A stretch of 31,518 nucleotides of DNA from Zancudomyces culisetae (lineage: Eukaryota > Kickxellomycota > Harpellomycetes > Harpellales > Legeriomycetaceae), in contig LSSK01001583.1 of the NCBI GenBank assembly GCA_001969505.1, forward strand, positions 1-31,518. Direction: 5' to 3'. The translations under genes and the position numbers were made by a program. The notes under the pieces were generated by a model. That model searched no databases. It was given only the letters and a program-made list of their open reading frames with translations, and was not told the DNA's origin. This document shows positions 19,301-29,126 of the stretch, one piece after another; position 1 is the first letter of the stretch, and each line of letters starts with the position of its first letter.

Positions 19301-22300
19301 AAGTTGAACTTTTTGATTACACAAACAGAGCTTTATAGTCACTTTGTAGGTAGTAAGATGGGGATGGAAATGGAAATGGAAATGGGAGGAGGAGGAGTTA
19401 ATACAAATAAACATAAAAAGAAAGTAGGAGGATTACAACAACAACAATCACAACAACAACAACAACAACATTATCAAGAAGAGGAAGAAGAGGAAGAGGA
19501 AGAGGGTGAAAAGGTAGATGATGATTTAGATTTTCTTAATGATAGTGATGAAAAAATCCAGGAACGTGCTAGAAGACAAGCACAAGATGCATTAGAAAAG
19601 CAGTTAGAAAAGACGCGAGAGTTCGATACAGATTCCAAACGACACAAAACGGCAAGCCAGGAGGTGGAGTTGAAACAAGCAGTGGAGAATTTGAATTTCC
19701 AGGAACCATCGATGTTGGGAGAAGAAACGGTTCACATATCACAACCCAAGATGTTGATGTGTAAATTGAAGGAGTACCAGCTGAAGGGGTTGAATTGGCT
19801 GGTGAATTTGTACGAACAGGGCATTAATGGGATTTTGGCGGATGAGATGGGTTTGGGCAAGACTGTCCAGTCGATATCTCTGATGGCGTATTTGGTAGAA
19901 AAGTATGGTATTTGGGGTCCGTTTATGGTCGTTGTACCTGCAACCACTCTGCATAACTGGCAGCAAGAGATTTCGCGTTTTGTTCCCGACGTCAAGATTT
20001 TGCCGTACTGGGGAACCCAGCGTGACCGAAAGATTCTACGCAAGTCGTTCTGGGATGTTAAGAAGCTGGGCCGTCGAGACTCTCCGTTCCATGTATTGAT
20101 TACCTCGTATCAACTGGTTGTATCTGACGAAACTGTGTTGAATCGTGTCAAGTGGCAGTACATGGTGCTAGACGAGGCCCAAGCCATCAAATCGTCGGCC
20201 TCGACTCGATGGAAAGTGCTGTTGCAATTCAAATGTCGTAATCGGCTATTGCTTACGGGCACACCCATCCAGAACAGTATGCAGGAACTGTGGGCTCTAC
20301 TGCATTTTATTATGCCGTCGTTGTTTGATTCCCATGAGGAATTTAGTGAATGGTTTTCCAAAGACATTGAATCTCATGCTGAGACCAATTCCATGTTGAA
20401 TTTCCGACAGTTGCAGCGCTTGCATATGATTCTCAAGCCGTTTATGCTGCGACGTACAAAGAAGCATGTACAAAACGAGTTGGGCGAGAAGATTGAGCAT
20501 TTGGTGTATTGTAATTTGACTCATAAACAGACCGAAATGTATAAAGGTTTGATGCGGCGCATCTCTGTCGATGATTTGTTGACCCGCCTCAACAACAACA
20601 ACTACAAGTCTTCAAAGGAAAGTGACGAGAGTCTGATGAATCTAGTCATGCAGTTCCGTAAGGTTTGTAACCATCCCGAGCTATTTGAGCGTGGCGAAAT
20701 CGAGAGTCCCTATGCTCTTGTCAACCATTCCTATGCCCCACTCAATCGACCTGAAAGTAATTGGTTATATCAAAAGAGTTCTAAACCTGTACTTGGTTTA
20801 TATCTACCTAATCTTATTTCGGTTACATTGGCATATCAATTCAAACGTGCTCGATTGTTTGTTGATCGATTTCTATCTCAATCCCAATCCCAATCTCAGT
20901 CTTTGTCTATTTTCAACAATTCTTACTATTCGCCTTATTATACCAATTTGGATTTGGAAACCCAAGCTTTATCAAACCTGCGTTTGTTGTTGTCTGTTAC
21001 TAGTGATTTATATCAATATAGTGATCTCAAATCTCTGAATCCAATGTATAAACCCAGTGTAATTGCTCCAACTCCTTCTCTTGTTACTTTTACTGCTAAT
21101 CCTGTTCTTACCAACTACAATGACAATGACAACTACAACTACAACGACAACTACATTAATAATGCTATTTCAACTGGTTGTATTAAATCCACTCTAAAAC
21201 AACAATTACATGATATGTATCATCATACCAATTTTCCTAATTCATTTCTTACCAAAGGTTCTTCTTTGGTATGGACTCCTTCCAGTGAAAAGTTGATATT
21301 GCATGCGGGAAAGATGAAGGTATTGGATCCTTTGCTATCACAACTCAAGGCTGATGGCCACCGTGTCTTGATATATTTCCAGATGACTCGGATGATTGAT
21401 TTGATGGAAGAGTATTTGGCATACCGTCAATATACATACTTGAGACTCGATGGGTCTAGCAAGATCAGTGATAGAAACAGTATGGTGATGGATTGGCAAA
21501 CGAGGCCGGATATTTTTATCTTCTTGTTGTCTACTCGTGCTGGTGGGTTGGGAATCAATTTGACTGCTGCTGATACCGTCATTTTTTATGATTCTGATTG
21601 GAATCCCACCGTTGATCAACAAGCTATGGATCGTGCTCATCGGTTAGGTCAGACTAAACAAGTTACCGTTTATCGATTGATTACTCAGGGAACCATAGAG
21701 TTGCGGATTTTGGAAAGGGCAAGACAGAAGGATAATATTCATAAATTGGTTATTTCTGCTCATAAAAATAACCAATTGGTATCTCCCAATGACAATAGTG
21801 AATCTTCCTCCACTTCAACTAATAACAATAACAATAACAATAACAATGATGGTGATGATGTAGATTCAAAGAGTAAACAGCAAGATGATCAAGAAATTCC
21901 AACTACTTCAGCTGAACTTCGTCCAAATGATATTGTATCTTTATTACTTGATGAAACTGATGAATTGGATATGGAAAAGCTATCACTTCAACTAACCGAA
22001 TCACGAGCACGTGCACGAGCAGAAGCACAAGCACAAGCACAACCACTTTCTCTTACAAATGCTATGCAACAAACAAAAGATTTAATCAGCTCCAAGAAAA
22101 TGGATATATTCGATGAATACTATCATCTAAAAGAACAATTGAAATTACAACAGCAACAACATCAAAAGAGTCTAAAACGCTCTCGGAAATCTACTAAAGG
22201 TAAAAACAAGATGAAAAAGGATGAATCATTATCAAACTCGAATACCACCACCACCACCACCACCACTGCTACTGTTGCTCCTCTCCCAGAACCAGAACTA

Positions 22301-22501
22301 GAGCCAGAACCACAACCACAGCCACAACCACAACCACAACCACAGCCACAACCACAACCACAACCACAACTAGTTCAAGATCAAACACCAACTACTATTG
22401 ATTCACCAAATGAAAATAATCTTCTTGACAATAATAACAATAACAATAACAATATCATTAATAATAGTAATAGTAATAGTAATATTGATAATAGTATTTA
22501 A
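16313..22501 (+). CDS. INO80: INO80 chromatin-remodelling ATPase (catalytic subunit)
   Basis: The product (2062 residues) is the Snf2-family motor of the INO80 complex, which slides nucleosomes and exchanges H2A.Z in the nucleus. Residues about 1-880 are low-complexity: Gly/Tyr/Arg/Glu-rich, a HGHGHGHSHSH tract at 17593-17630, an RE tract near 17905-17970 and poly-Asn near 18056-18115. The DBINO/HSA region is at about 885-1015 (PKVYKQMQQILNMKQ to FLITQTELYSHFVGSKM). The ATPase lobe has LKEYQLKGLNWLVNLYEQG, Walker A DEMGLGKT (1177-1184, Lys1183) and Walker B DEAQ (1287-1290). A long INO80-type insertion (about 1440-1660) precedes helicase lobe 2, with STRAGGLGINLT and QAMDRAHRLGQ (1770-1780). 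The C-terminal tail holds Asn, Thr and a PQPQ tract. S. cerevisiae Ino80 has 1489 residues, and the excess is mostly repeats. CTG codons at conserved leucines (1157, 1163, 1326, 1330) show CTG = Leu. Confidence 0.97.
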   Translation: MNEEYGGGGGGRGERGERDQYGGRPKYYERNSSPMDEYEYIDKYENAGYGMRRPEGIHQAIVEEIGGGSGSVGSVGSGGGSGRGRPVYGRDFDWEERERVQLARDRVHGAGGQVEYGEEMTGYYSNSPRYPPHNPQYIERRRWEDEGEVLMEGEPELYRNERDVEYGPLHYGEEGIGGGIARQRRGIEDRRYEMERYAGMRHGERGGEIRDDDDDPREYYGKREQYDRYYDRGYENSEEIVRSRERFPREQMMDSEERYTRRYVGSGGEDLHPSHSHAHAHPRYQQQQQQPYYRDDEIGRGRGRGRVKGEEEGRNYRAGTSDYGMGYESEYRTRISMNGEEEEDERVGYIQQPEQSRHLGEDRSKGLINLLNAGMDEEWDGQVSTAVKKAEGDEEEKGAMGYYDDQGDGREDEDDAAMMLLGLTTSSHGHGHGHSHSHNQEVRGSTSKERHSNRVSISNLLSMTDNKVENDGDDIGNGMEGQEGNGNDIDIGSTEDYYQRQKVGYGDNGRGVEREVHVGRDKEGKENTLAEERERERERERQRERERERERERIQAVSVEEVPVGRSRGLARKRRAPQSKSNNNNNSNNNNNNNNKNNNNSGGNGVKSVQSRGLREFYGGQIEKDGRRGNRATIKEMEFDFDINRPFEAKSKEVEEYKAYLKTRGQFAVESYMNKSRKRRKRYHELFVDKYYARLPKKLMNDTSIFDGEANIITSDSSEESGDGVADQMVVDPRKYKRRMIQRQRNAEEDEDGEGDEEGQRNRERYWDWQKDLKSEDQKSLIDRVYKQVHGFGWNGGIEILDKNLPGFQSTSLSMHENRQYNSGAMISQLHNETGFKYGSGSGSGGGGRNESISIKQEEEQEEEVEEVIDEEEEERREIQAKMKEIAEAVPKVYKQMQQILNMKQANNKKIVYYCQREMRRVFGGNMHRGGVVTTLGDNRASKESIIRMRRATRESLLYWKRHEREEREARKRAEREALDKMRQEEEAREATRQSRKLNFLITQTELYSHFVGSKMGMEMEMEMGGGGVNTNKHKKKVGGLQQQQSQQQQQQHYQEEEEEEEEEGEKVDDDLDFLNDSDEKIQERARRQAQDALEKQLEKTREFDTDSKRHKTASQEVELKQAVENLNFQEPSMLGEETVHISQPKMLMCKLKEYQLKGLNWLVNLYEQGINGILADEMGLGKTVQSISLMAYLVEKYGIWGPFMVVVPATTLHNWQQEISRFVPDVKILPYWGTQRDRKILRKSFWDVKKLGRRDSPFHVLITSYQLVVSDETVLNRVKWQYMVLDEAQAIKSSASTRWKVLLQFKCRNRLLLTGTPIQNSMQELWALLHFIMPSLFDSHEEFSEWFSKDIESHAETNSMLNFRQLQRLHMILKPFMLRRTKKHVQNELGEKIEHLVYCNLTHKQTEMYKGLMRRISVDDLLTRLNNNNYKSSKESDESLMNLVMQFRKVCNHPELFERGEIESPYALVNHSYAPLNRPESNWLYQKSSKPVLGLYLPNLISVTLAYQFKRARLFVDRFLSQSQSQSQSLSIFNNSYYSPYYTNLDLETQALSNLRLLLSVTSDLYQYSDLKSLNPMYKPSVIAPTPSLVTFTANPVLTNYNDNDNYNYNDNYINNAISTGCIKSTLKQQLHDMYHHTNFPNSFLTKGSSLVWTPSSEKLILHAGKMKVLDPLLSQLKADGHRVLIYFQMTRMIDLMEEYLAYRQYTYLRLDGSSKISDRNSMVMDWQTRPDIFIFLLSTRAGGLGINLTAADTVIFYDSDWNPTVDQQAMDRAHRLGQTKQVTVYRLITQGTIELRILERARQKDNIHKLVISAHKNNQLVSPNDNSESSSTSTNNNNNNNNNDGDDVDSKSKQQDDQEIPTTSAELRPNDIVSLLLDETDELDMEKLSLQLTESRARARAEAQAQAQPLSLTNAMQQTKDLISSKKMDIFDEYYHLKEQLKLQQQQHQKSLKRSRKSTKGKNKMKKDESLSNSNTTTTTTTTATVAPLPEPELEPEPQPQPQPQPQPQPQPQPQPQLVQDQTPTTIDSPNENNLLDNNNNNNNNIINNSNSNSNIDNSI

Positions 22502-22590
22502 TAATCAAATAAAAACACAACACTTTTCTCTCTTCTTTCTACATAAAACAATTCTAATAAAAAGAGAGAAACATAAAGATGAAGATGAAA
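22502..22590. terminator. Shared 3' intergenic region of convergent INO80 and ERF4
   Basis: Only 89 bp separate the two stop codons. The AT-rich sequence, including AATAAAAA just after the INO80 stop and A-rich DNA toward ERF4, must serve 3'-end formation in both directions. Overlapping 3' UTRs are likely. No specific terminator motif is certain. Confidence 0.5.
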
Positions 22591-25024
22591 TCAAAGTTTA
22601 ACAATTTCCAAAAACAAAAATCCAGTTTGTCGAGGATCCAACATCCGATACCCATAGGGCTCCAAAACCCTCCGGTTACCATCCACAATCACCTGTCCCA
22701 ACTTTCGCATCCGCCGTTGGTAATGCGATTTGAAAACCAACTGGCTTGTATACAATGTGAATACCCCCAGTACCCCTTCAAAGAAATTGATAATCCGTGA
22801 CCCCTCTGCTCCCCTAAGAACCTCATTGATTCGCTGTATAAACTCTGTATATTCCCTCTCCGAAATCCCCCCTCCCTCTCCCCCTCCTCCTCCTTCTCCT
22901 CCTCTTGTTTTTGTTGCTGATTTTATCGATTCTGGAAGTTGCGTTGAAAATCTAATATACCGTGTTGATGTATGTGGTTGCCTTGTTCTTTTAATCCTTG
23001 ATTGGTTTATATCTTGCCTATTATTCGTCGCAAACCCATCTTCACCACTACCTCCTCCTCCATCATCATCATTATTATTATTATTATCTGTTGCGTTTGT
23101 CGGTGTAGAATAATCCCGTGGAATCCTAATTCTTTCTTTACTTTTACTTCCTTTACTATCATTATTTTCATTTTCATTTTCATTATCAGGTCTTTGTTGA
23201 TTTATTTTATATTTAAATGTATTATCCGAATCATATATAATCTTATTATTCTTCCTATCGTTGCCATCATCACCTCCATCTCTTGAATTTGGCTTTGTTT
23301 GCGGTTTTGCTTTCGTCTTTGGTTTATTCACATTACTCTCTTTATTTCCACCACCACCACCACCATTACTATTATTATTTTTGTTGCTATACTCAATAGT
23401 CATACCAGCTTGTTTAACATTAACATTAGCATTAGCATTAGCATTGTTGGGTTTGTTCATCTCTCCGATTCCTGTCTTTATTTTTATTTCCTCACTTTTC
23501 TTTCCATTTACACAAACATCACTATTACCCCCTTTTTCCAATAAAACCGGTTCGGTATGCTCCTTATTATATTTTTTCTCCACCCCCACATTACCAAAAC
23601 TACCTTGCGTTGTGATTTTTGTGTTGGGTTTTACACTATTCTCAATTTCTAATACGCTATTCTCCTCCTTATTCTTATCCTCCTTGCCCTCATCACCATC
23701 ACCAGCATCATCACACTCACCATCACACTCACGACCGTTGCTTATATTTATTGATTCTTCCTCTTCTTCCACCAAACTCATCTTTTTGAATTTCTTGGCA
23801 TCGTCTTTATCTCCCCCATTCCTATTCCCATTCCCGTTCGCATTCCCATTTACCTGTCTTTTTTCTCCATTGAGCATAGGTGTATTAGTCACAGATGTTA
23901 CACCTTCTTTTTGGCCACTCTGGATTACGTGATCAATCGATGTCACATTTCTCCTCTCTCTTCGTCTCTCCTCTTCATACCTTCCTCGTCTGCTACCATC
24001 CCTGTTTCCTGTATACTCTCTATCTTCTCTTACTACTCTTGCTCCTGCTCCTGCTCCTGTTCTTCTGCCTTCTACATTTTTTCTAATCATTCCCATTTTT
24101 ATCCCTTCCATCTCCCTTTCTCTTTCTCTTTCTCTTTCCACCCTTGCTCCAAGTTCAGTTCCAAAACTAGTAATATCAACCATCGACCCCGCTCTCGATC
24201 CTGCTCTTGATCCAACTCTTGAACTAGCTCTAGATCCAACTCTTGATCCTGTTCCTCCTATTCCCCCCATTCCCGGCCCAATCGCCCCTGGACTCCTACT
24301 ACTTACCCTGGTTTGTCGACTATTTACCGCACTAGCGTCTATACTGCTATTAATAGAATCATACCCACTACCCTCACCCCCAAACCTTACCATCCCCCCT
24401 CCTCTACTACTTTCCCTTTTATGATGCCGCTCCCCAGTTCCTGTTTTCAGTACTACTTCTTTAATATACACGTTTTCTATCTCATTCTTCTCAAATAACC
24501 CCGTTCTTATTTCCTGCTCCAACATTTTTCGACCATTGGTCTTTCGGTAGTGATAACTACCACTTCCCTCACTCCTGTTGGCTCCGCCCCCATACAAACT
24601 ACTATTAACACTACTTTCATCGTTACATACTCTTTCGGAACTATCACGATCCATCACCATCCCTACTGCTACTCCTACTCCCGCTCGTACACTTTCTGCT
24701 CTCATGGACCCGGGACTACCACCGCTTTTTTTGTACCTGCTACCTCTCCTGCGTCTACTACCATATCCATCATCATTCTCTATATATCCTCCCTTCTTAC
24801 TATAATTGTTCCTCGCATCTCCATTACTTGGACTTGTACTAAAACTCGCTTTCTCTCCACCAGCTTGTACCATCTGACTACTAATTACCCTTTTTTGCCC
24901 ATCACTGATATATTTGCTTTTCAATCCACCCATCATAGCTCTTTCAGCTTTCTCTCTGTCACCGCCGATCCTAGGACTATTCTTATAGTGCTCTGTATCA
25001 TGATCCATTGGCTCCCTTTCACCT

Positions 25025-25058
<34 letters not shown>

Positions 25059-25473
25059 CTTCGCCTTCGCCATGACTATTATTATAATGGCCTGCTGCTT
25101 TCTTAGTCGCATGTAGACTATACATTTCACATTGGCTTTCTGTTGCCGTCGCAGAATCCGTCCTGGTAATTTCCACGCCCACTTCTCCTCTTCTCCCCTG
25201 ATGCTCATACTCTCTCCCGCTTCTACCACTCGCTTTGCTAAAACTTCGGTCTATACTGTTCTTTGCGCTGGAATTTGTACTGTAACTTTCGCTTTCCACA
25301 TGCCTTCTAGACCTGCTTCTTATTTTTTCCCTATCCCATTCTTGCCCTCCCCTAGTACTGGAAAACGACCTGGTGCCCGATTTTTCCAACCCCATTTCTT
25401 GTTGAATCAAACTATCCAAATCATATTCCTTTGTTAGGAACCGTTTGTGCATCATATTTTCGACTCTATTCAT
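22591..25473 (-). CDS. ERF4: Erf4-domain protein: regulatory subunit of the Ras palmitoyltransferase (Erf2-Erf4)
   Basis: Erf4 pairs with the DHHC enzyme Erf2 at the ER and palmitoylates Ras; its vertebrate counterpart is GOLGA7/GCP16. The recognisable Erf4 domain is at the C-terminus, residues about 837-960. It has TRYIRFSTQLP, then ISEREYTEFIQRINEVLRGAE, then INFFEGVLGVFTLYTSQLVF, KSHYQRRMRKLGQVI and LEPYGYRMLDPRQTGFLFLEI. These match the family order: an E-G-hydrophobic-T-x-Y helix, a H-Y-x-x-x-x-x-K-L segment and a DPR-x-x-G end. The 830 residues before it are low-complexity, including a GEGEGE tract (25015-25075) and a (R-V/A-G-S)n tract near 24185-24245. S. cerevisiae Erf4 is 237 residues, so this protein is about four times larger. 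The frame is continuous and the ATG is clear. Apparent long frames on the opposite strand are by-products of the repeats. Confidence 0.83.
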
Positions 25474-25610
25474 TTTTTATTGTATTTTTTTTTCTTTTGT
25501 TTTTATTTCCTTTCTTGTACTTTTCAATCTTTGAATGAAATATTCAGTTTTCTTTGTCACTTTTAGATTTTCAATATTTTCATAAAAATACGTACTATAT
25601 TATACTATAT

Positions 25611-25635
25611 TGTACTGTACTGTACTGTACTGTAC
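25611..25635. repeat. TGTAC pentanucleotide repeat, five copies
   Basis: Five perfect TGTAC units follow an imperfect TATAC/TATAT stretch, about 140 bp upstream of the ERF4 start codon. Confidence 0.9.
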
Positions 25636-26320
25636 TTATGCGTGTAATTAAATTGTTCTGGCAGGCGTAAATTGTATTATTACCCAAATTGTTGTCCTTG
25701 GTTTAACCGTTTTCTGTTTATTGCTACTTCTTAATCGCTGTGTGATACTTTTTTTTTTCAAACCACAAGTATGACTAACACACTCTATTCTTTTCTTACT
25801 TTAGTAATGAAAAAAAAATTAAGTAGGTCTCCTTATTTGGATATTATGTCTTTTCTTTTGTCAAGGATGAGTAGGCACAAAAGAATGTTTATGAATTCTC
25901 TTTTTATAACTTATAATGCAATCTGGGTATTGAAGTGATAAAAAAATGCGGTTTATACTAGTTTATCAATGGTAGTATATCTAATTCCCACTTTATCATC
26001 CCTTCGAAGCACCTCCCTTTATTCTATGTCTAATGTTGCTTATCGAAATTTGAGTCTTAAGTGTTGTATTTCCATTCACAAATGAGCGCTTGTTCTTTTC
26101 ATCATTTCTTATTATTTTCTTCTTATTATTACCGCTTATATATTGTGGCTAAATAGAAAAAAGTAATGATAGTTTGATATTATATAACTTTTATTTCCTA
26201 TTCTATCAAAAGTCTAATATATACCCAAATAAGCTCCTCAAAAACCAAAGATCCTTTTTATATACAATTTTGATAGAATTGCAAAATTAGTACATTGGTC
26301 AGTGGCTAAAAAAATATTAA

Positions 26321-26346
26321 AAATAAAATAAAATAAAATAAAATAA
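26321..26346. repeat. AAATA pentanucleotide repeat, about five copies
   Basis: A perfect run of 5-bp AAATA units in AT-rich intergenic DNA; simple sequence with no inferred role. Confidence 0.9.
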
Positions 26347-26836
26347 ATGGCAAATAGTTCATCCCATTTTTTACCCAATTCATCCATCCATCATAATATT
26401 CACGCTAAACATAAAAAGAAATGAAAAAAAATAAAATTTTTTTTCCTGGTTACATCGTATTTCTCGATGTTCAAACCATACTTTACCACTTACAAATCTT
26501 TTGTAAGCAAGACTAAAGTGTTCTTTGTTTCCTAATTTACTTAATAGACCATTTGTTCTTATAATGAATGAGATAAATAAAAAGGCTATAATGTTACTTG
26601 TGTTTTAATGGCATTTATCTCTCTGTCTCTCCTGTTTTTTTATATCTATAATACAACTAAACAATTCTAAACACTTTGCTTACTATCATTTATCCTTGTC
26701 TCTAGCCTTTGCCCCCCAGTTTATCCTTACATCTCGCTTGCATATAACGAAATCCATTTACTCACAAGTTTGGCTGTTTTTCTTTTTTTTCTACCAACCT
26801 CACTGTTACTAATGGCCATAATTCAATATAAGGCGT

Positions 26837-26867
<31 letters not shown>

Positions 26868-26874
26868 GTTTATT
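26837..26874. repeat. ATTT tetranucleotide repeat, about nine copies
   Basis: A nearly perfect ATTT array with one G interruption near 26868; intergenic simple sequence. Confidence 0.9.
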
Positions 26875-28242
26875 GCATCTTTCCGTTCTTTTTTTTTCCA
26901 TAAACCAATGGTGTTTATAAACTACTAATCATTGTTTTTATAGCTTAATGGGTAATGAACATGATAAAAATAAGCTCAAGCTCTTCATAATCCCAACTAT
27001 TACTAATTTGTTCTCGGCTATAACAAAAGCAAAAAAAAAAATCAAGAATTCTTCCTGTTTTGGCGAGTCTATTAGATATTCAAGCTAGTTTTCAACTAAT
27101 GATCTCATATACAGGTAAACTTTACCACTTGTCTTGTTCCCACTATTCTCTTCTCTCTTCACCTCACTTCTTCCAACCCTACTGCAATTCTTCCTCTCCC
27201 CTTTCTTTTCTTCCCAAAAAAAAAAAGTTTGGAACAAGTAATAGAAATTTGGTTGCTATTAATAATTTGCTGTTATTATCCAGCTTTTTGCTAATGTTTG
27301 TTCCCTAGTCACTCTGATATCCCGCGCTAAATACATAACTACAATATGCAATACACATTGAAACACACGTATCTTCATGCAAATGATTATTCTCTCCTTC
27401 ACATATCTCATTCTCCGTATTCCATTTTTTTTTCCTTATTTATCAAGTTACTTTTATACTTCAATCTTTATCCAGCAGCATTAAATGATCAAAAATTTAC
27501 TAATCGTGTCCAATTTAAAATCACCCCTAATTAGAAATCAAAATCGATTTTAATACCTTATTTTCAAATAACCCAAATTTAATATGCTGTTATCTAAACG
27601 CAAGCAATTATCAAACTTATTTCACTGGTCAAACTTTGATTCCGTTGGATTCTTTATCAACGTTTATTTGAGACCATCGTAAATCATAAATAAATAATAT
27701 TTCCTTCTGATCAATTTGTAATTAGAATAAAATGGTTATTCTCAACTTAATTAATAAGTATAAAATCACCTCATGCTATAAACACATTCCCAGTGTGTTC
27801 TCTATAGCCACTAGAAGTAGAACAGCATTATTGATGTGCCAGTTGTAGATCTGCTCTTATTTGTTCTATATTTTGACTTCAACGATTATGAATATTTTAA
27901 CCCCACACTTAGTATTCGTCAATAACATCATCCATCCCTCTTGCTTTTAACGAAAACAGTCAATACACAGTTCGAATAATCATTTTAATCCTGAATATCC
28001 CCCCTTCTTCCCCCTTCCACTCATTGGATACTGATTTAACATTAGTATTACTAACTTGTGCGATCTTGGTGTTACCCGAAGATTCCTTTTTGTTTGTTTT
28101 TTTTTTGTAAAGAATCATAAAAGATAAACAAAAAACTCACCTGGAAATTGCATATATAAACAGGATCACTGTAAAATAAAAAGTAAAAAATAACGATGAA
28201 ATACACATTATTGCAATTACCACCACAAACAACACAATTTCT

Positions 28243-28667
28243 CTAAACTTTTTTCCTTGCTTTGACATTTGATTTTTTTTTTTGAATATCTCGATTTGGA
28301 TTTGTAACCAACTTTCTATTAATTCTCATAAACCTCAACTTGGAGTGAATATTTTCGTTTCTAATATCGGGTATCGGCAATATACGATGGTAAAAATACC
28401 ACTTTAACCGACCCATTTCGTATGTCAGTGGACTAGCTAAATAGCCCCTCCCCTCCAATTACAGACACACACATATAATAAAAATTGAGGTATAGGGTTT
28501 TTTTGAAATCACATTGTATCACGTGAGCTTGGTGATAAGCGGGTCGATGGCTACTAGTGTTGGTTCACCGGAACCTTGCTCCCACTGGCTTATCCCCTTT
28601 CTGTTGTTTTGTCACTTTGAAATGATATTAAACCTTTTCTTCCTTACTTTTTTTTGTCATTAACCAT
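28243..28667 (-). CDS. Candidate small basic protein, possibly two exons; function unknown
   Basis: The frame ending at 28243 has its first ATG at 28416, giving 57 residues (MGRLKWYFYHRILPIP, then SKLRFMRINRKL, then a lysine-rich tail with NVKARKKV). A longer spliced form is also in phase: exon 1 at 28667-28648 (MVNDKK plus two bases) with donor GTAAGG, and acceptor CTAG ending at 28433, giving 69 residues. That intron (215 nt) would contain the GC-rich inverted repeat and the TCACGTGA site. If the short form is right, those elements instead lie in its promoter. The very basic composition fits a mitochondrial or nucleic-acid-binding protein, but I recognise no family. The candidate may not be a gene at all. 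Confidence 0.33.
28519..28526. promoter_or_regulatory. TCACGTGA palindrome (Cbf1/bHLH-type E-box)
   Basis: A perfect 8-bp TCACGTGA is the consensus core for Cbf1-like bHLH factors in yeasts. It lies about 100 bp upstream of ATG 28416, or within the intron of the longer gene model. Only the sequence match is seen; binding is inferred. Confidence 0.45.
28534..28594. repeat. Nested GC-rich inverted repeat (potential cruciform or RNA hairpin)
   Basis: Outer arms GATAAGC (28534-28540) and GCTTATC (28588-28594) enclose a middle pair AGTG/CACT. An inner hairpin GGTTC-ACCG-GAACC (28562-28575) lies inside these. The region is GC-richer than its surroundings. It does not fit a tRNA: there is no D- or T-arm and it is only 61 nt long. 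It could be a structured RNA element, a protein-binding palindrome or chance. Confidence 0.55.
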
Positions 28668-29126
28668 CTTGAAAGTGGATTTACGTTCAGGAAAAGCATA
28701 ACAAAAAAACACATGCAATTAAACACGACTCAATTAATCCTTTTCGGTATATATTGTCAATCTATTACGTTCCAGAATTTAGCTAATACCTACGATAAAG
28801 CTTAGCAATAAACTAACATTTCTGCTATCTCTTTCTTCTTTCATTATTAACAGGTGTTGCGATATTTGCGCGCGCAAAAACTCCAGGGTTAAATTCCAAA
28901 ACACAAAAAGTTGTGCTTATAAGTAAAGGAGAGTTATGTGTAGGTTCTATTAAAACTACAAACTAAATATTTTAAATGCAAAACTAACAATATCTCGCGT
29001 ATAAACATATGAAGAAAATAATATCCCCAGTTTCAATACAACCGTAAAGAGAAGGAGAATGGTATGAACAAAATACATTGGATCCATGAACGTCAATAGG
29101 GCACCCTGCCTTAAATTCCTCCAAGC
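28668..29126. other. 3' flank of VTI1
   Basis: These roughly 460 bp between the VTI1 stop codon and the small basic candidate contain no ORF of note. GATATTTGCGCGCGCAAAAAC at 28860-28880 is a GC-rich palindromic patch (TTTGCGCGCGCAAA). It resembles an MCB-like ACGCG/GCGC-rich site only loosely. Confidence 0.4.

Larger units (their letters stand above)
25474..28242. other. Gene-poor region upstream of ERF4
   Basis: About 2.8 kb of AT-rich DNA without a supported gene. Open stretches such as 27060-27308 begin without ATG, are pyrimidine-driven (Ser/Leu/Phe-rich) and look random. It holds three microsatellites (listed separately) and pyrimidine-rich blocks around 27130-27220. It should contain the ERF4 promoter and the 3' flank of the minus-strand candidate at 28243. 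Confidence 0.5.

Noticed and set aside
22730-25437. Plus-strand open frames of up to 223 codons inside ERF4
   Set aside because: They are Ser/Thr/Leu/Pro-rich reverse readings of the ERF4 low-complexity coding region with no recognisable domain.
28519-28526. Centromere element CDEI
   Set aside because: No 80-90 bp AT-only CDEII or CDEIII-like sequence follows; the downstream DNA is GC-rich.
28534-28594. Inverted repeat as a tRNA (7-bp arms, ACCA after one arm on the minus strand)
   Set aside because: It lacks D- and T-arms and is too short; nuclear eukaryotic tRNA genes do not encode CCA.
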